Translations under genes and position numbers: made by a program
Notes under the pieces: model-generated
The model's input: only the letters and a program-made list of their open reading frames with translations
Told to the model about the DNA's origin: nothing
Databases searched by the model: none
Shown here: positions 1-9,884 of the stretch, piece after piece
Numbering within the stretch: the first letter of the stretch is position 1
Layout: every line of letters begins with the position of its first letter
Assembly: GCA_030849065.1 (NCBI GenBank)
Contig: JASAON010001429.1
Span: 1-25,781, forward strand
Origin: Jaenimonas drosophilae
Lineage: Eukaryota > Euglenozoa > Kinetoplastea > Trypanosomatida > Trypanosomatidae
DNA length: 25,781 nucleotides
Direction of reading: 5' to 3'

Positions 1-336
1 ACTCTTAATCTCAATGTCATTGGGGGAGGGGGGAGGGGGACGGTAAAGCCGATTGGGGGGTGGGCGACATGTGTGCCTTAATCGAGGTTGGGAATGGCAC
101 CACCGAATGTTTAGCAGCGGCACATGATAGGAAATCTGCAATTCTGCAAGTGGTCCTTGACATTCTCTTTGCTCTTCTGTAGCATCGGATGCGACGCTCA
201 TCACGTTCGTTTGCGGAAGGACTCGGTAAATGGTGAAGCCGTCACTCCGGCCAACCGCAAAGAGCCATCCCGCTTCACTGATGCTGGAGCACATCACTTT
301 TCCCTCTGACTCAGCGGTGCTGAATTTGATGGACAT
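1..336 (-). CDS. Partial tandem paralog of the 1144-2718 gene (N-terminal 112 codons)
   Basis: An open minus-strand frame starts at an ATG at 334-336 and runs without a stop for 112 codons to base 1, so the gene continues outside the window. Its N-terminus matches the neighbour at 1144-2718. Both share the pattern CS..(x)EAG....GR.DGFTIY near residues 16-38, and a proline run followed by NDIEIKS; the latter is also a 24-nt exact DNA match (1-24 against 2389-2412). Between these blocks the proteins differ, so the duplication is old or fast-evolving. The segment GWLFAVGRSDGFTIYRVLP resembles the first blade of PROPPIN/Atg18-type propellers, where a 'VGT..GF.IY...P' pattern is usual. That family link is inference from one short segment. 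The upstream 355 nt contain no ATG on this strand, which supports the chosen start. Confidence 0.8.
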   Translation of the reverse strand, partial: MSIKFSTAESEGKVMCSSISEAGWLFAVGRSDGFTIYRVLPQTNVMSVASDATEEQRECQGPLAELQISYHVPLLNIRWCHSQPRLRHTCRPPPNRLYRPPPPSPNDIEIKS

Positions 337-379
337 AACCAACTGGCTGATAGAAGCTCGATGTATTCTTTTTGTTATT

Positions 380-405
380 CTGTGTGTGGGAGGGAAGTGA
401 GTTGT
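380..405 (-). promoter_or_regulatory. Candidate trans-splice acceptor for the partial gene at 1-336
   Basis: Read on the minus strand, a C/T-rich stretch ends in CACACACAG, with the AG at 380-381, 44 nt upstream of the start codon. This fits a spliced-leader addition site if the organism is a euglenozoan. The role is inference. Confidence 0.35.
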
Positions 406-1020
406 AGTTGGTACGGGTGCGCTGGGTAGAAGTGGATGCGTGCGTTCAATGTCTTGGAACTATGTTGTATATTGTGGAAAAGAATTTGCGAAGGAAGTTT
501 GGTAAAGTAGAAGAAGAACGAAAGGAATATAGGTAGCAATGTCACACAATTGTTGATTCCAAGGCACTATATAGTCAGGAAAACAACAACGACTTTAGGT
601 GAGCTTCAGTACCTTCTGAGCTTCCCCCGTTGTGGTCCGCAGAGCTACAATCAGAGAGTGATCAATTCGGCGATTGAAGGAGAGTTGGGCACATGTGAGC
701 TCAACCTGCAAGACTAGCGAAATGATCGAGAATAGATTCACAAGAAGAGCAATGCAGGCAGCAGAAGGAAGCAGAAACCAAGAAAAAAAAACACAGCACG
801 TCTGTCCATTTTTTTCGGGAATAGCATTGGCACAGGTAATAGCAACAAAAACAACAGATACTAATGCCAATGATAGATTCACTTTGATCTTCCACTTCGT
901 GGAGTGGGTGGGGACCAACAAGTTGAGAAAAGTGATTATGGGAGACTCTGTGCAAAAGAAAGCCTGAAAGCATGATTGTTCAGAAGAAGGCAAATGCCCT
1001 CACGAAGTAGAAAGTGGAAA

Positions 1021-1040
1021 GGTGGGGGTGGGGGTGGGGG
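1021..1040 (+). repeat. G-run block (possible G-quadruplex)
   Basis: Successive G runs (GG, then three runs of five G) are separated by single T residues on the plus strand. The transcribed strand is therefore C-rich, so any quadruplex would form in DNA and not in the mRNA. A similar block lies at 13437-13457, also between genes. Confidence 0.5.
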
Positions 1041-1143
1041 CTGACACAGGAGATGAGGCCTCGTGGAGCTACCGGCCTTGATGGATGTGCGACGGTGGGT
1101 GTTCCTGCGTTTTCAGACAGACGTGCAATACATGGGTGTGCTG

Positions 1144-2718
1144 CTATGAATGTGCAGGGTGTGGTTCGCAGGGTGCGGAGGTCGACGCGTACATTTCTCG
1201 GTACTGTGGGTAATCACGAATGGTGAGGAGGTCTCCATTGCGGCAGTTGATGCAGTTGAGGCAAATCATCTTGGGAGGAGACTCTGCACGTGTATTGGTC
1301 ATCCGCAAAGCCCGGCAGATTTTGGGGAGAAGATAATCAATTTCATAGAAGAAGAGTGGCGCATTCACTGGAAGTCGTTCACTGCCGACCAGCGGCACGG
1401 AGTCAAGCCATAGCTTCCCCCCACGGATAGCTTGTTGAAGCATCGACTCCAAGTAGGTCTCCTGCATTGCAGATGTGGGGACGTCATGAAGGAAGCTCAC
1501 ACGACGACGCTTGGCATCAAACCACATGATGCATGAGCCACAACCCACAAACTGCAGTTGATCCATCAGGGGTGGGCTCTTTTTTAGTGGTATCGTCACG
1601 TTGACGTGCTGCTTCAATAGTTGCTTGAAGGAGACGACACACTCACTGGCTATTGAAGGAGCTGGCAATTTTTGAATGGATAAGAGAACGTTTTTGGTCA
1701 CCTGCGGGTCCAGGTACAAGACATGAATCACCGTCCTCTTCACACTGCTCGCAGCAACTCGAATAACAAGCTCATCCATCTCGGTTCCGTTTGGCATCAC
1801 GAAAGTTTCATGCGGTTTCTGCGGGCCAACGTGCAAGGCAACTTTCTCGACGCAATGATGCATCGCACTGACATCTTCGGCATACTTCACGACACGTGAA
1901 TCAGAAACCGGCCCACAGGTATTGATGATAAGCTTGATGCCGTAGAGCGCAATGCCACACGGAGTCCGTGGGGAACGTGTTAGTAGGAGACCAAATTTGG
2001 CACAGAACACAAATGGAGGTGGGTGCTGTGGTGTAGATGGATGTGCTGAGTCGAACTTCTCCTGGTGGGCCTGCTTGACAGCAAATGCCTCCATTGGATC
2101 TGTGTAGAGGCTCCATCCAGTTGCTGTTGAGACACCCAGAAGGCGAGAAGCAAGAAAGATGCCCAGAACATCATTCTCAACCGTCACTTCATGCGTGATC
2201 TGTGCATGACTGGCATCCGTACATCGAACGATGAGAACACTTGTGGCGGAGGGCATGCAGTCATAGCCACCACCTTGCCATCGACGCCGAAGACCATCGC
2301 TCACTTGCCGCGGTCGAGCCACCATCGCCAATCTATGCTGCTCACCGTATAGCGCCAAGTGAGTGATGCCATCACATACGTCTGCAAGACTCTTAATCTC
2401 AATGTCATTGGGAGGGGGAGGTTTGGCCACATCCGTAGGGCTGTCATCTGGGGTTACCTGGCTTCCAAATGTGGCCTTGAGGCGACGTTGGTCAAAGCAA
2501 CAGTGAATGTGTTGCAGTGCCACATCAAATGATATGCGTAGCCCTCCGTGTGGTTCTTTGCTCCATCGTTTACTTTGGGTATCAATTTCTTCACGCTCCT
2601 TCAGAATTTCATAAATCGTGAAGCCGTCATGGCGGCCAATACCAATGAGGCTTCCTGCTTCATTGAGGGTTGAGCAAAGCGCGGTTTGATCTGAGTGAGA
2701 GATTGAAAAGGTGGCCAT
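1144..2718 (-). CDS. Hypothetical protein, possibly PROPPIN-like beta-propeller (524 aa)
   Basis: A single-exon frame from the ATG at 2716-2718. I do not recognise it with certainty. Several segments follow the order seen in PROPPINs (Atg18/WIPI, phosphoinositide-binding propellers of autophagy and endosomes). These are an N-terminal SLIGIGRHDGFTIYEI; a 'hydrophobic strand, VLGIF..S.LLGV....GWSLY' segment near residues 180-205 that resembles the PROPPIN 'VLAVR..R..LVVVLE..IYIYD' strand; and later segments with a propeller-like rhythm. The FRRG/LRRG motif that binds two PI3P molecules is absent from the corresponding region, so if related it is divergent and perhaps lipid-blind. A CxxCxxC-like cluster, MICLNCINC, lies near residue 487 in the C-terminal tail. 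The gene is tandemly duplicated (partial copy at 1-336). Alternatives are another WD-like propeller or a lineage-specific family. The coding call is firm; the family is a guess. Confidence 0.8.
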   Translation of the reverse strand: MATFSISHSDQTALCSTLNEAGSLIGIGRHDGFTIYEILKEREEIDTQSKRWSKEPHGGLRISFDVALQHIHCCFDQRRLKATFGSQVTPDDSPTDVAKPPPPNDIEIKSLADVCDGITHLALYGEQHRLAMVARPRQVSDGLRRRWQGGGYDCMPSATSVLIVRCTDASHAQITHEVTVENDVLGIFLASRLLGVSTATGWSLYTDPMEAFAVKQAHQEKFDSAHPSTPQHPPPFVFCAKFGLLLTRSPRTPCGIALYGIKLIINTCGPVSDSRVVKYAEDVSAMHHCVEKVALHVGPQKPHETFVMPNGTEMDELVIRVAASSVKRTVIHVLYLDPQVTKNVLLSIQKLPAPSIASECVVSFKQLLKQHVNVTIPLKKSPPLMDQLQFVGCGSCIMWFDAKRRRVSFLHDVPTSAMQETYLESMLQQAIRGGKLWLDSVPLVGSERLPVNAPLFFYEIDYLLPKICRALRMTNTRAESPPKMICLNCINCRNGDLLTIRDYPQYREMYASTSAPCEPHPAHS

Positions 2719-2774
2719 TTTGGGAGAGGGGAGTGGGCGGTATGAATGGTGTGTGAAGTGGGTGAGTGGTTTGT

Positions 2775-2810
2775 TCTCTCTCTCTCTCTCTGTGTGTGTG
2801 CGTGTGTGTG
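2775..2810. repeat. (TC)n-(TG)n microsatellite
   Basis: Eight TC units run directly into about ten TG units with one interruption. On the transcribed strand this is a CA/GA-rich tract inside the presumed 5' leader of the 524-aa gene. Confidence 0.9.
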
Positions 2811-2832
2811 AATGAGCGCAGGGAGAGTAGAT

Positions 2833-2869
2833 CTAAGCATAGTGGAGAAATTAGAAAAAAAAGTGCGTT
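2833..2869 (-). promoter_or_regulatory. Candidate trans-splice acceptor for the 524-aa gene
   Basis: The minus strand reads a T-rich tract (eight T in a row, then C/T-rich) ending in ATGCTTAG, with the AG at 2833-2834, 114 nt upstream of the start codon. It is one of the clearest polypyrimidine-AG sites in the window. The function is inferred. Confidence 0.45.
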
Positions 2870-3042
2870 ATTAAAAGTAGTGAAAGAAAATCTAAGTCAC
2901 ACTGAAAACAATACAGTTTTTTCGAAATGAATCAAGCATTGCGTAATGGTCGCTATGTCGGGTCAGATAGATCTCCATTCAATTACGTTCTGTGAATTCA
3001 CGTCGTCAGTACATAAGAGGGCAACACTGTGTTCTAATGGCA

Positions 3043-5436
3043 TCAAAACTCAGGTGCACTGCTAGTGGCTGACGACGTCGCTGCTTGTTGGATGTACGCC
3101 ACAAGTTCTGCATCATCTTTACCAGGGTTCCACGAGCTCCCATGCTCCATCATCTTCTCTCCAATATACCACAGTGCATAGCACCGTTTCCTTCGCACTT
3201 CTTCTGACTCTGCATCATCCTGCAGAACCGTTTGCACAGCGTAGCGCAGGACAACGTGAAGATCCGCCACTACGGTATCAAACTCCATGTAGAAGTACTC
3301 CAGCATAAGCTTCCTGCCCACCTCCTCCTTCTCAAGCTTCCTGACCTGCTCCATGGCTGACTTCCACAACTTTCCGAATCCCGTAAACACCTTGTTCATC
3401 TGCAGTGCCTTGGGACCGTAGAAGGGAGTGAGCCCAAGAAATCGATGAGCGCCAGCAACATAGGCTTCACCCACCTCACGAAGGAGTTCTTTTCCAAAGC
3501 AGGCGTCGGCAAGCCGGCCAATGAATGCGTCGGTGCGACGCTCAAAGTCAGTGGAGAATGTGTTCTCTTCGTTCGTGCCCGGAATCAATGTGTAGGGGGA
3601 GTCTGCGTCCCCAGCGGCTCCTCGGCGCTTTCGCACCGATGCACCTGCGCCATGGTCTCCCAACTCCTCCATGATACCGCGCTTCACATTTGCATCCATG
3701 GATGGCTTGCGAGGTTGGGGGCTGGATCGATGCGATGGAGAGGAAGATACGGGGGCTCGCTTGGCATGAACGTCCACCATCTTGGCAATTTCAGCTGCCA
3801 TCTGCCGAATGCGGATGTACTGGAGCTCCTCCAGTTCCTGCAGCGAGACGCTCACCTGTGCCTCAAAGCGAAGGGACCAGTGCGACCGCAGTAGCTCACC
3901 AACCAAACGTCGCCGAAAGGCCTCCCCACCAAAGATACTCTGCACCATCTGCTCAGGGGTGCGGGACATGAAGCCACCAAACTTGGTCTCGTGTAGATGG
4001 AGGCCTTGACTACCGCCAAGGTCAAAGGCTTTTCGCTTTTCTGGGTTGGAGAGGATCTGGTAGGCGGTGGAGATGCGCTCAAACTGCTGCTGTGTGTGTG
4101 CACGCTCTGCGGCAGTGAGTGGGCCACCATTCCGACTCTGAGCAACGTCAGGGTGGAAGACCATGGCGAGCTTCTTGTACCTATCTTTGATTTGTTTGGC
4201 CGTGGCGTTGCGATTGAGTTGGAGTACCTCGTACGGATTGGGAGAGGTGTTCTTTCCATCTGCCTTTCCTGCAATCTTGGCCTTGATGGAGTCAAGGGAG
4301 AAGCCCATGGATTGAAGACGGGCCTCCCACTTGTTCTCAGACTGCATGCGCTTGCGGCGGAACTCAGTGCGGCCAACCGCTCGAATGGTTCGCTTCCTCA
4401 GTTGAAGCTGGCGAAGAACCACCGCATCCGCCGCGACGGAGCAGTGCTCCCAACGGCCACAAATGGGGTTGTAGTTGTAGCAGCTGCGGAAGAAGTTGAT
4501 GGGGCCATAGATGCTATTCCACAGCCCACGAGGCAGCAAAATGATGGGCGACGCAACGATGCCGTAGAGCAGGTACTTCAGACCTTGGCCCAGGCCACAT
4601 ATCGCGCCGAGGGGTGCGCCAACAGCCCAGCCCTTCTCCTTTGCCCCACGCAGGGCTCCCCATACCACGCAGCCAATGGCATTCTGCACACCCACCAGGG
4701 CATTCCAAGCAATTTGGTAAAGCGTAGTGCCAATGTGGCGCTTGGGAATCAAGTTGATGCGACTGTAGTAGTTGAGCCGGTGAAGTGCACGCACTCGTTG
4801 GAGCTTCTCAATGTCTGCTGAAAGAGATATGATCTCATCCCCACGTAGGGCGGTTGGAGCAGTCGGTTTTCCACCTGCGAGTGCCCACCCCAGTGCTCGT
4901 CCTAGTGGGGAGGAACTCCCACACCACTTGGCGTAGGACCCTAGAGAAGATGCATTGAGGTCGGTACCCATGCTTTTCTTCACTCTAGCTACACTGGATG
5001 GCTGGCCAAACCACGCCACGGCGCGCAGGTCTACGGAGCACTGAGGGCTACACCACAGACTCCAGCGAAGCCTCTCGAGCTCAACATCCAGGGCATCCGC
5101 CTTGTGGGCTAGGCGGTAGGCAATGGGCATGTATTCATCGACGCTCTGCTCCTGCAACGTACGGAACTCTTCCTCCTCTAGCTGTTTATCCTCCTCCTCC
5201 TCCTTGCGGTGCGTCTCTGCCTCGGAAGTAGAAGAAGAAGGCCTACGCGCTCCCTTTGGCGCTTGCAACAGAGCTGATGTTGGCTTTAAACTGAGTGCCA
5301 TCACATGAAGATCGAGGGCAGCGGTCCCCCAGCGAGATGCACGTCGGATGTTGGCTGCCGAAAAGCGCTGAGATCGAAGGAGGCTCCATCGCCCACAGCC
5401 GTCCGCCACAAATTGAGCCACACGAGAAGACTTCAT
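3043..5436 (-). CDS. J-domain co-chaperone with DnaJ-X-like C-terminal half (797 aa)
   Basis: A single-exon frame from the ATG at 5434-5436. The J domain spans about residues 399-475: it begins NPYEVLQL, carries the HPD tripeptide at 428-430 that stimulates HSP70 ATPase, and ends near NPEKRKAFD. The following region (about 498-760), with SIFGGEAFRRRLVGELL and later REVGEAYVAGAHRFLG, matches the pattern of the DnaJ-X domain of Caj1/Djp1-type proteins. There is no G/F-rich region or cysteine-rich zinc domain, so it is a class C J-protein. Unusual for the family, the first 390 residues carry a basic N-terminus (possible organelle signal), an acidic stretch (about 78-90) and a glycine-rich hydrophobic segment at about 235-315 that could sit in or on a membrane. 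The tail is Ala/Ser-rich. Its HSP70 partner could be the one encoded at 17888-19819, but nothing here proves that. Confidence 0.92.
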   Translation of the reverse strand: MKSSRVAQFVADGCGRWSLLRSQRFSAANIRRASRWGTAALDLHVMALSLKPTSALLQAPKGARRPSSSTSEAETHRKEEEEDKQLEEEEFRTLQEQSVDEYMPIAYRLAHKADALDVELERLRWSLWCSPQCSVDLRAVAWFGQPSSVARVKKSMGTDLNASSLGSYAKWCGSSSPLGRALGWALAGGKPTAPTALRGDEIISLSADIEKLQRVRALHRLNYYSRINLIPKRHIGTTLYQIAWNALVGVQNAIGCVVWGALRGAKEKGWAVGAPLGAICGLGQGLKYLLYGIVASPIILLPRGLWNSIYGPINFFRSCYNYNPICGRWEHCSVAADAVVLRQLQLRKRTIRAVGRTEFRRKRMQSENKWEARLQSMGFSLDSIKAKIAGKADGKNTSPNPYEVLQLNRNATAKQIKDRYKKLAMVFHPDVAQSRNGGPLTAAERAHTQQQFERISTAYQILSNPEKRKAFDLGGSQGLHLHETKFGGFMSRTPEQMVQSIFGGEAFRRRLVGELLRSHWSLRFEAQVSVSLQELEELQYIRIRQMAAEIAKMVDVHAKRAPVSSSPSHRSSPQPRKPSMDANVKRGIMEELGDHGAGASVRKRRGAAGDADSPYTLIPGTNEENTFSTDFERRTDAFIGRLADACFGKELLREVGEAYVAGAHRFLGLTPFYGPKALQMNKVFTGFGKLWKSAMEQVRKLEKEEVGRKLMLEYFYMEFDTVVADLHVVLRYAVQTVLQDDAESEEVRRKRCYALWYIGEKMMEHGSSWNPGKDDAELVAYIQQAATSSATSSAPEF

Positions 5437-5562
5437 GTGTAAGGAATGCTCCTTCGAACAGTGGTGCTTTGCTCGTAGCTTCTTCTCCAGGAATGCTGAC
5501 GTGCAGAGTGTGTGTGAGTGGGGGGGGTATTAATGCGAACGCGTTAGGCGTGAAGATGTTTG

Positions 5563-5595
5563 CTTGAAGAGGTAAGTGATGAAAGAGATGGAGGA
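5563..5595 (-). promoter_or_regulatory. Candidate trans-splice acceptor for the J-domain gene
   Basis: The minus strand has a C/T-rich tract ending in CTCTTCAAG, with the AG at 5563-5564, 126 nt before the start codon. No ATG occurs between it and the start. Confidence 0.4.
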
Positions 5596-7494
5596 TCAGA
5601 GTATCTTGTGGAATAGATGTACTGGTTGTTTGTTGGATTGCCCGCATTCAACCACAAGTGATGTACTTAGTAACTGAAGAGAATGAGCTCTCACCGTCCA
5701 TCACACGGCGTGAGAGTGTAATAGAAAGAAAAATAGGGAAATAGGAGTGGTGCGAGCGCACTATTTTTGAGTGCGTGGAGATAAAGAAGCGGTGCTGAGG
5801 ATAAGAGCTAAAAGGCCAACAAGACCACCTCCATCCTGCAGCTACACACAATTACTCCGACCAGCTCAATGTTTTCAACAAACAAAAAAGAGGTTCTCTT
5901 CACCATCTTAAGAGATGGATGTGTGCACTACTTGATGGTGTCAGTGAACCTCGTCACGGAAGTATGAGCGGCATCCATCCACGAATGGTACCTATGCTTC
6001 TCCTCAGCAACAAAATCACATCAAGTACTCGCAAAATGATAAATACAGGGGAAAACACACGTAAAGATAGAAGTTGCGAAGGAATCCTTCGCGTTTGTTG
6101 CCGATGGCTTCGTCATTTCTCTTCATCACGTAGTGCAATCAGAATACAGTATCAAAGCGTTTCACATCAACACACTACATACAGTAAAGTTCCCATTGTT
6201 AGTACATGACAGGGAACCTGATGACAGCAATGACGTCTCAGAAGCAGCTCTCCACTCAAGTGGTCTGCGTTCTCTAGCTAGCTGCGCTGATGTGGTTAGG
6301 GTTGATTGTGGTTGTCATGAGATAGAGAATCCCCAACATTGTGCAACAACGTTTCATCAAACTGCAACAAATCAAACAAAGTGTAGGGACCACGACACGA
6401 CACCACACGACACAAAACAACTCACCACAAAGGTATTGGTCTGAAAATCAATGTATAAACACAAAGAGTAGTAGGCTCTCAGAGTTGTGCAGTACCTCTC
6501 CCAATTCCCCGTTGGACGAAGAAATTGCGGTCCGTTGTGGTCCAGCCCCACATAACTCATGCACACACACAGATAGGAACAATATATGGGATGTTATATA
6601 CATTGGCATCAACACTGGCACGAGAATGAAGTACTAGATGTTCGTAACAAGCATGAGAGAGTGAGTGGCTGACACATTGGACGGCATGGAGTTGAAGCAG
6701 ATGCCAACAATGACGTGTGGGAGGGAGTGAAGGGAGAGAGACCCGTGCGTGTCATTTACCTGCCCTGCTATCATCTATTTGGAAGAACGCATCCGCCAGA
6801 GTGATGCTGTGTTTCTCATCAATGAATGGAGAGCCGTACTTGTTGCGTAGGATCGCTGAGACAAGAGGAGAGAGTGTATGCAGCAGTGGCGCTGCATGAT
6901 CTCCACCATATTGTGGCACGTAGTTCCGTCCTCATTACAAGGCATCAACGAAGTACGCGAGACAAAATAATCATCCATGTTCACTGATAGAATGAAACAC
7001 AGCATAGAAAGCGCAAGTAAACAGAAACAACAGTTGGGCAGATGGCATGGAGTGGGAGGAAGATGTATGTATGTGTGCGTCAAAAAAGGCAGAAATAGAA
7101 AAAAAGAAGCTTGGAGGACAAAGACCAAAGAAAAGTGTGTGCGCGCGGCGAAATAAACACATAAATAAAGAACAGGATACGACGCGGTGCGCAACATGAG
7201 CCGTCCAGTAGGGGAGAAAGATTCTTCTATCGGCACTGCATACCCTCTACGAGGAAATGTCGTGAATAAACCATCAAATCAACAAAAAACGGCACTCTTG
7301 CTCTACGTAGTTTCGTGCTTAAGCACGGTCTTGCCGTGCATTTACCTTCCGCCCCCCAGCTATCGTGGTGAACGGGATTCAATCCTTTTGGTGATGGGCA
7401 GTGCACATCGAGAGACCCACACAGAAGCACAAAATACGAGCAAATAATAGAAAAACAAGTTGCGCTCTAGGGAGGGGAAGAAGAAGGTGAGGCA

Positions 7495-7974
7495 CTAGGA
7501 GGATGATAGTGAGGGAATAGGGTACATGACAGAGAAAACTGGGGAAGATAAAGGAAGCACAACTGCCATGTATGTGTATGTATATATGCGGCTACCCAAC
7601 AACGGTGGCGAGTGGCTGTCCAGCAAGAAAAATCGCAAACTTGTTTCATCTACATAATATAAATGTATTCCCCGCTCACGTGCGTTGAAAAACTGGTCAT
7701 GGGAGATAGTGACAATGAAGAGGTGGGTGAGGGAGGGAAAGCATGTGAACCGGAGATGGAACACATTCACGATTTGGCGTGGTAGGGTTCTTGTTCCAAA
7801 AAATGGATTCGCGCGCATGCGGATCTGTAGTGGTTGTCTGGGATTGTGCAGGTTGGGAAGGTAGATGATGTGGGGGGAGCACTGTGAGGGAAGGAAAAGC
7901 AAGACAGACACAGTAAACAACAACAAAAAAACGGCAAAGTAGAAGAAGCGACGTGAAAAGGGAAGTGCCGCCAT
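7495..7974 (-). CDS. Weak candidate: small protein with one N-terminal membrane segment
   Basis: This is the longest ATG-initiated frame on the transcribed strand in the 4.6-kb gap. The frame is open from an ATG at 8040; the ATG at 7972-7974 gives 159 residues beginning MAALPFSRR, followed by about 20 hydrophobic residues (FFYFAVFLLLFTVSVLLFL), which would make a signal anchor. The rest shows no domain I recognise. T-rich sequence encodes Phe and Leu by default, so the hydrophobic segment is weak evidence. It is listed because nothing else in the gap is better. Confidence 0.22.
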   Translation of the reverse strand: MAALPFSRRFFYFAVFLLLFTVSVLLFLPSQCSPHIIYLPNLHNPRQPLQIRMRANPFFGTRTLPRQIVNVFHLRFTCFPSLTHLFIVTISHDQFFNARERGIHLYYVDETSLRFFLLDSHSPPLLGSRIYTYTYMAVVLPLSSPVFSVMYPIPSLSSS

Positions 7975-9884
7975 ATCACACAAACAGGAACATAGGGGCA
8001 AAGGAGGGGAGGGGGAGTTTGAGTGGTATGGAAAGCACATTGTTGGTATGGGAGGGAAGGGTTCAGAAAAGAGTGTTCAACGACAAAAATAGTCGAACCA
8101 CATCGTCACTTGTGAAGGGGGGAGAAAGATCTAGAAGACACCCACACCTCTCCACATCATAGAAACGCTGGTACGACCTCGCTCTTCAGCATGACTAAGG
8201 TGAAGAGAATGAAAGAAAATGAGAAGTGATAGGGGCAAAGGAAAGTGCTGTGAGTGCAACGACATGACGAGTATGCGCACATCACCCGTCAGCCGATGCC
8301 ACACCTCAGTACTTCCCACATTGCACTTATGAATTTATGTAGATGGAGGGGGGGGAGTGTTTGTCTCAGCGACAAATCTGGATGGGAAAATGGTGGCCGC
8401 ACCAACCCAAAGATGTGTTCGCCAGCCACCAAACTCACACAGTCAAGAGAGAGGGAATGAGTGCGTAGAGGGAGAGGGAGGGGGGCGGAGGTGCTCAGCA
8501 CGAAAAAGTGTTGTGGAGCAAGTTCATGTTGTATTGGTTCACAGTTGCCACAATTGTGATGTCGATTGGTTCGTATATATTTGATATATCTTGGGAAATG
8601 CAGAGAACGACAAATGACAGATGAAGCGAGTAGTTAGTTTTTTGTGCTGCTACCGTAAAAAATTGTTTTTTTTCTCTTCGTGAGGGGTACGTACAGGCAC
8701 AAACAGAAGGAAGTGAGTAAAGCAAAAAATAGCAGTTCCCAACGAGGTAGAAAAGAGAAAAATATAGATTGAACATAGGATGAACCCTAACAACGAGCAA
8801 CAGAACACATACAGAAACATACAGGAACATAATTCACCGACGTATTTTACTCACTGTCAAACACTTGAAAGTCTTTTTTTATTAACTGAGCAACCACCAT
8901 CGGGTCGGGAATGGGGGTGTAGAACTTAGTGGATGTTAGAGATTGGGCATTAGCGTAGTAGTGGGGAAGAGTGACAAAGTGAGACCGGTGAGTGCGTAAG
9001 TTGTGGCTCAATCCATCAATCCAAACGACAAAAGGGTGAAACATTTCGATTCTCTCTTTTCACTTACCGCACCTCTGTCGTTATTAAGTCCCACCACGGA
9101 CTTATTATTTTACTAGTGCCCTTGTTAGAGTTGTTTTTCACGGTGTTCATACCGACCGAGAAATGCTTATTAGTGTCAAACATTTCCAACAGATGGCATG
9201 TTTGTACTTGGAGGAGTTGTGTGCGCATGGCAGGGGGTGGGGGTGAGTGGGGTGGGAGAGGGATACAGGAAGTACCCATCCCTCCACAACGCCCATTCAA
9301 AAGGGTTCACAACGGTGTGAGCGTGATCCCAATCCCAGCAAGAAATGAACCGTCTCACGCACACAACTCATGATGCACAAAAAAAAACATCAACAAATGA
9401 AGCAGACACCAAAATCAGATTGCATCTCACCTTGTGTTGGTATCATACCTGCGCTGATGATCTCCACGAAGCAGCATGCGGAGGCTTGTCCACAGTCGTC
9501 ATCAGCTTGGACTCAACAGCCAGCGCAACAAGAAGATAGCAGAAAAAATGAAACAGGGGGGGGGGGGGGAAACGACGAACATGAAGAACAGCGTAAAGAA
9601 AGGAAGTGAGTTTCGTCGTATAAAAAGCAAGAAGATGAATTTTGGAGTATGGGAGGTTGGGGAAGAAATCTCCACATTCAATGATGGCCCCCTCACACAA
9701 GCGATCTACGGTGGGTCGACGGGTTCCTTCCCTTGCATCTCATGTCACAGTCAGGGGGAAGGCCAATGCCCTGAGGCAATGTACGTCGCGCTGTATTCTC
9801 TCAATTCACGCCAGAAGTACAAAAAAAAGGATCAGATACATCCATCAAAGAATGACCAGAGGGGGGAGGTGAAGAAGGGTAGTG

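Larger units (their letters stand above)
337..1143. other. Spacer between the two paralogs
   Basis: No convincing gene. The minus strand has one longer open frame (595-993) with no in-frame ATG at its beginning; its hydrophobic middle is encoded by T-rich sequence and could simply be pyrimidine-rich spacer. The plus strand holds a run of G blocks at 1021-1040. The part next to the downstream gene (337-691) has no minus-strand ATG, as expected of an mRNA leader. Confidence 0.6.
2719..3042. other. Spacer between the J-domain gene and the 524-aa gene
   Basis: About 320 nt with no gene. It contains a (TC)n-(TG)n microsatellite (2775-2810) next to the downstream gene and a polypyrimidine-AG site at 2833-2869 on the minus strand. 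The remainder should be the 3' end of the J-domain mRNA. Confidence 0.7.

Noticed and set aside
595..993. 133-codon minus-strand frame as a membrane protein
   Set aside because: It has no ATG near its beginning, and its hydrophobic residues come from a T-rich tract typical of spacer DNA here.
3997..4821. 274-codon plus-strand frame opposite the J-domain gene
   Set aside because: It lies wholly inside the J-domain coding region and has no recognisable motif; the minus-strand frame carries the HPD motif and continues well beyond both ends.
8495..8830. 111-codon minus-strand frame as a small membrane protein
   Set aside because: It starts with ATG but is Phe/Leu/Val-rich from T-rich sequence in its first half and has no recognisable domain; chance is as likely.
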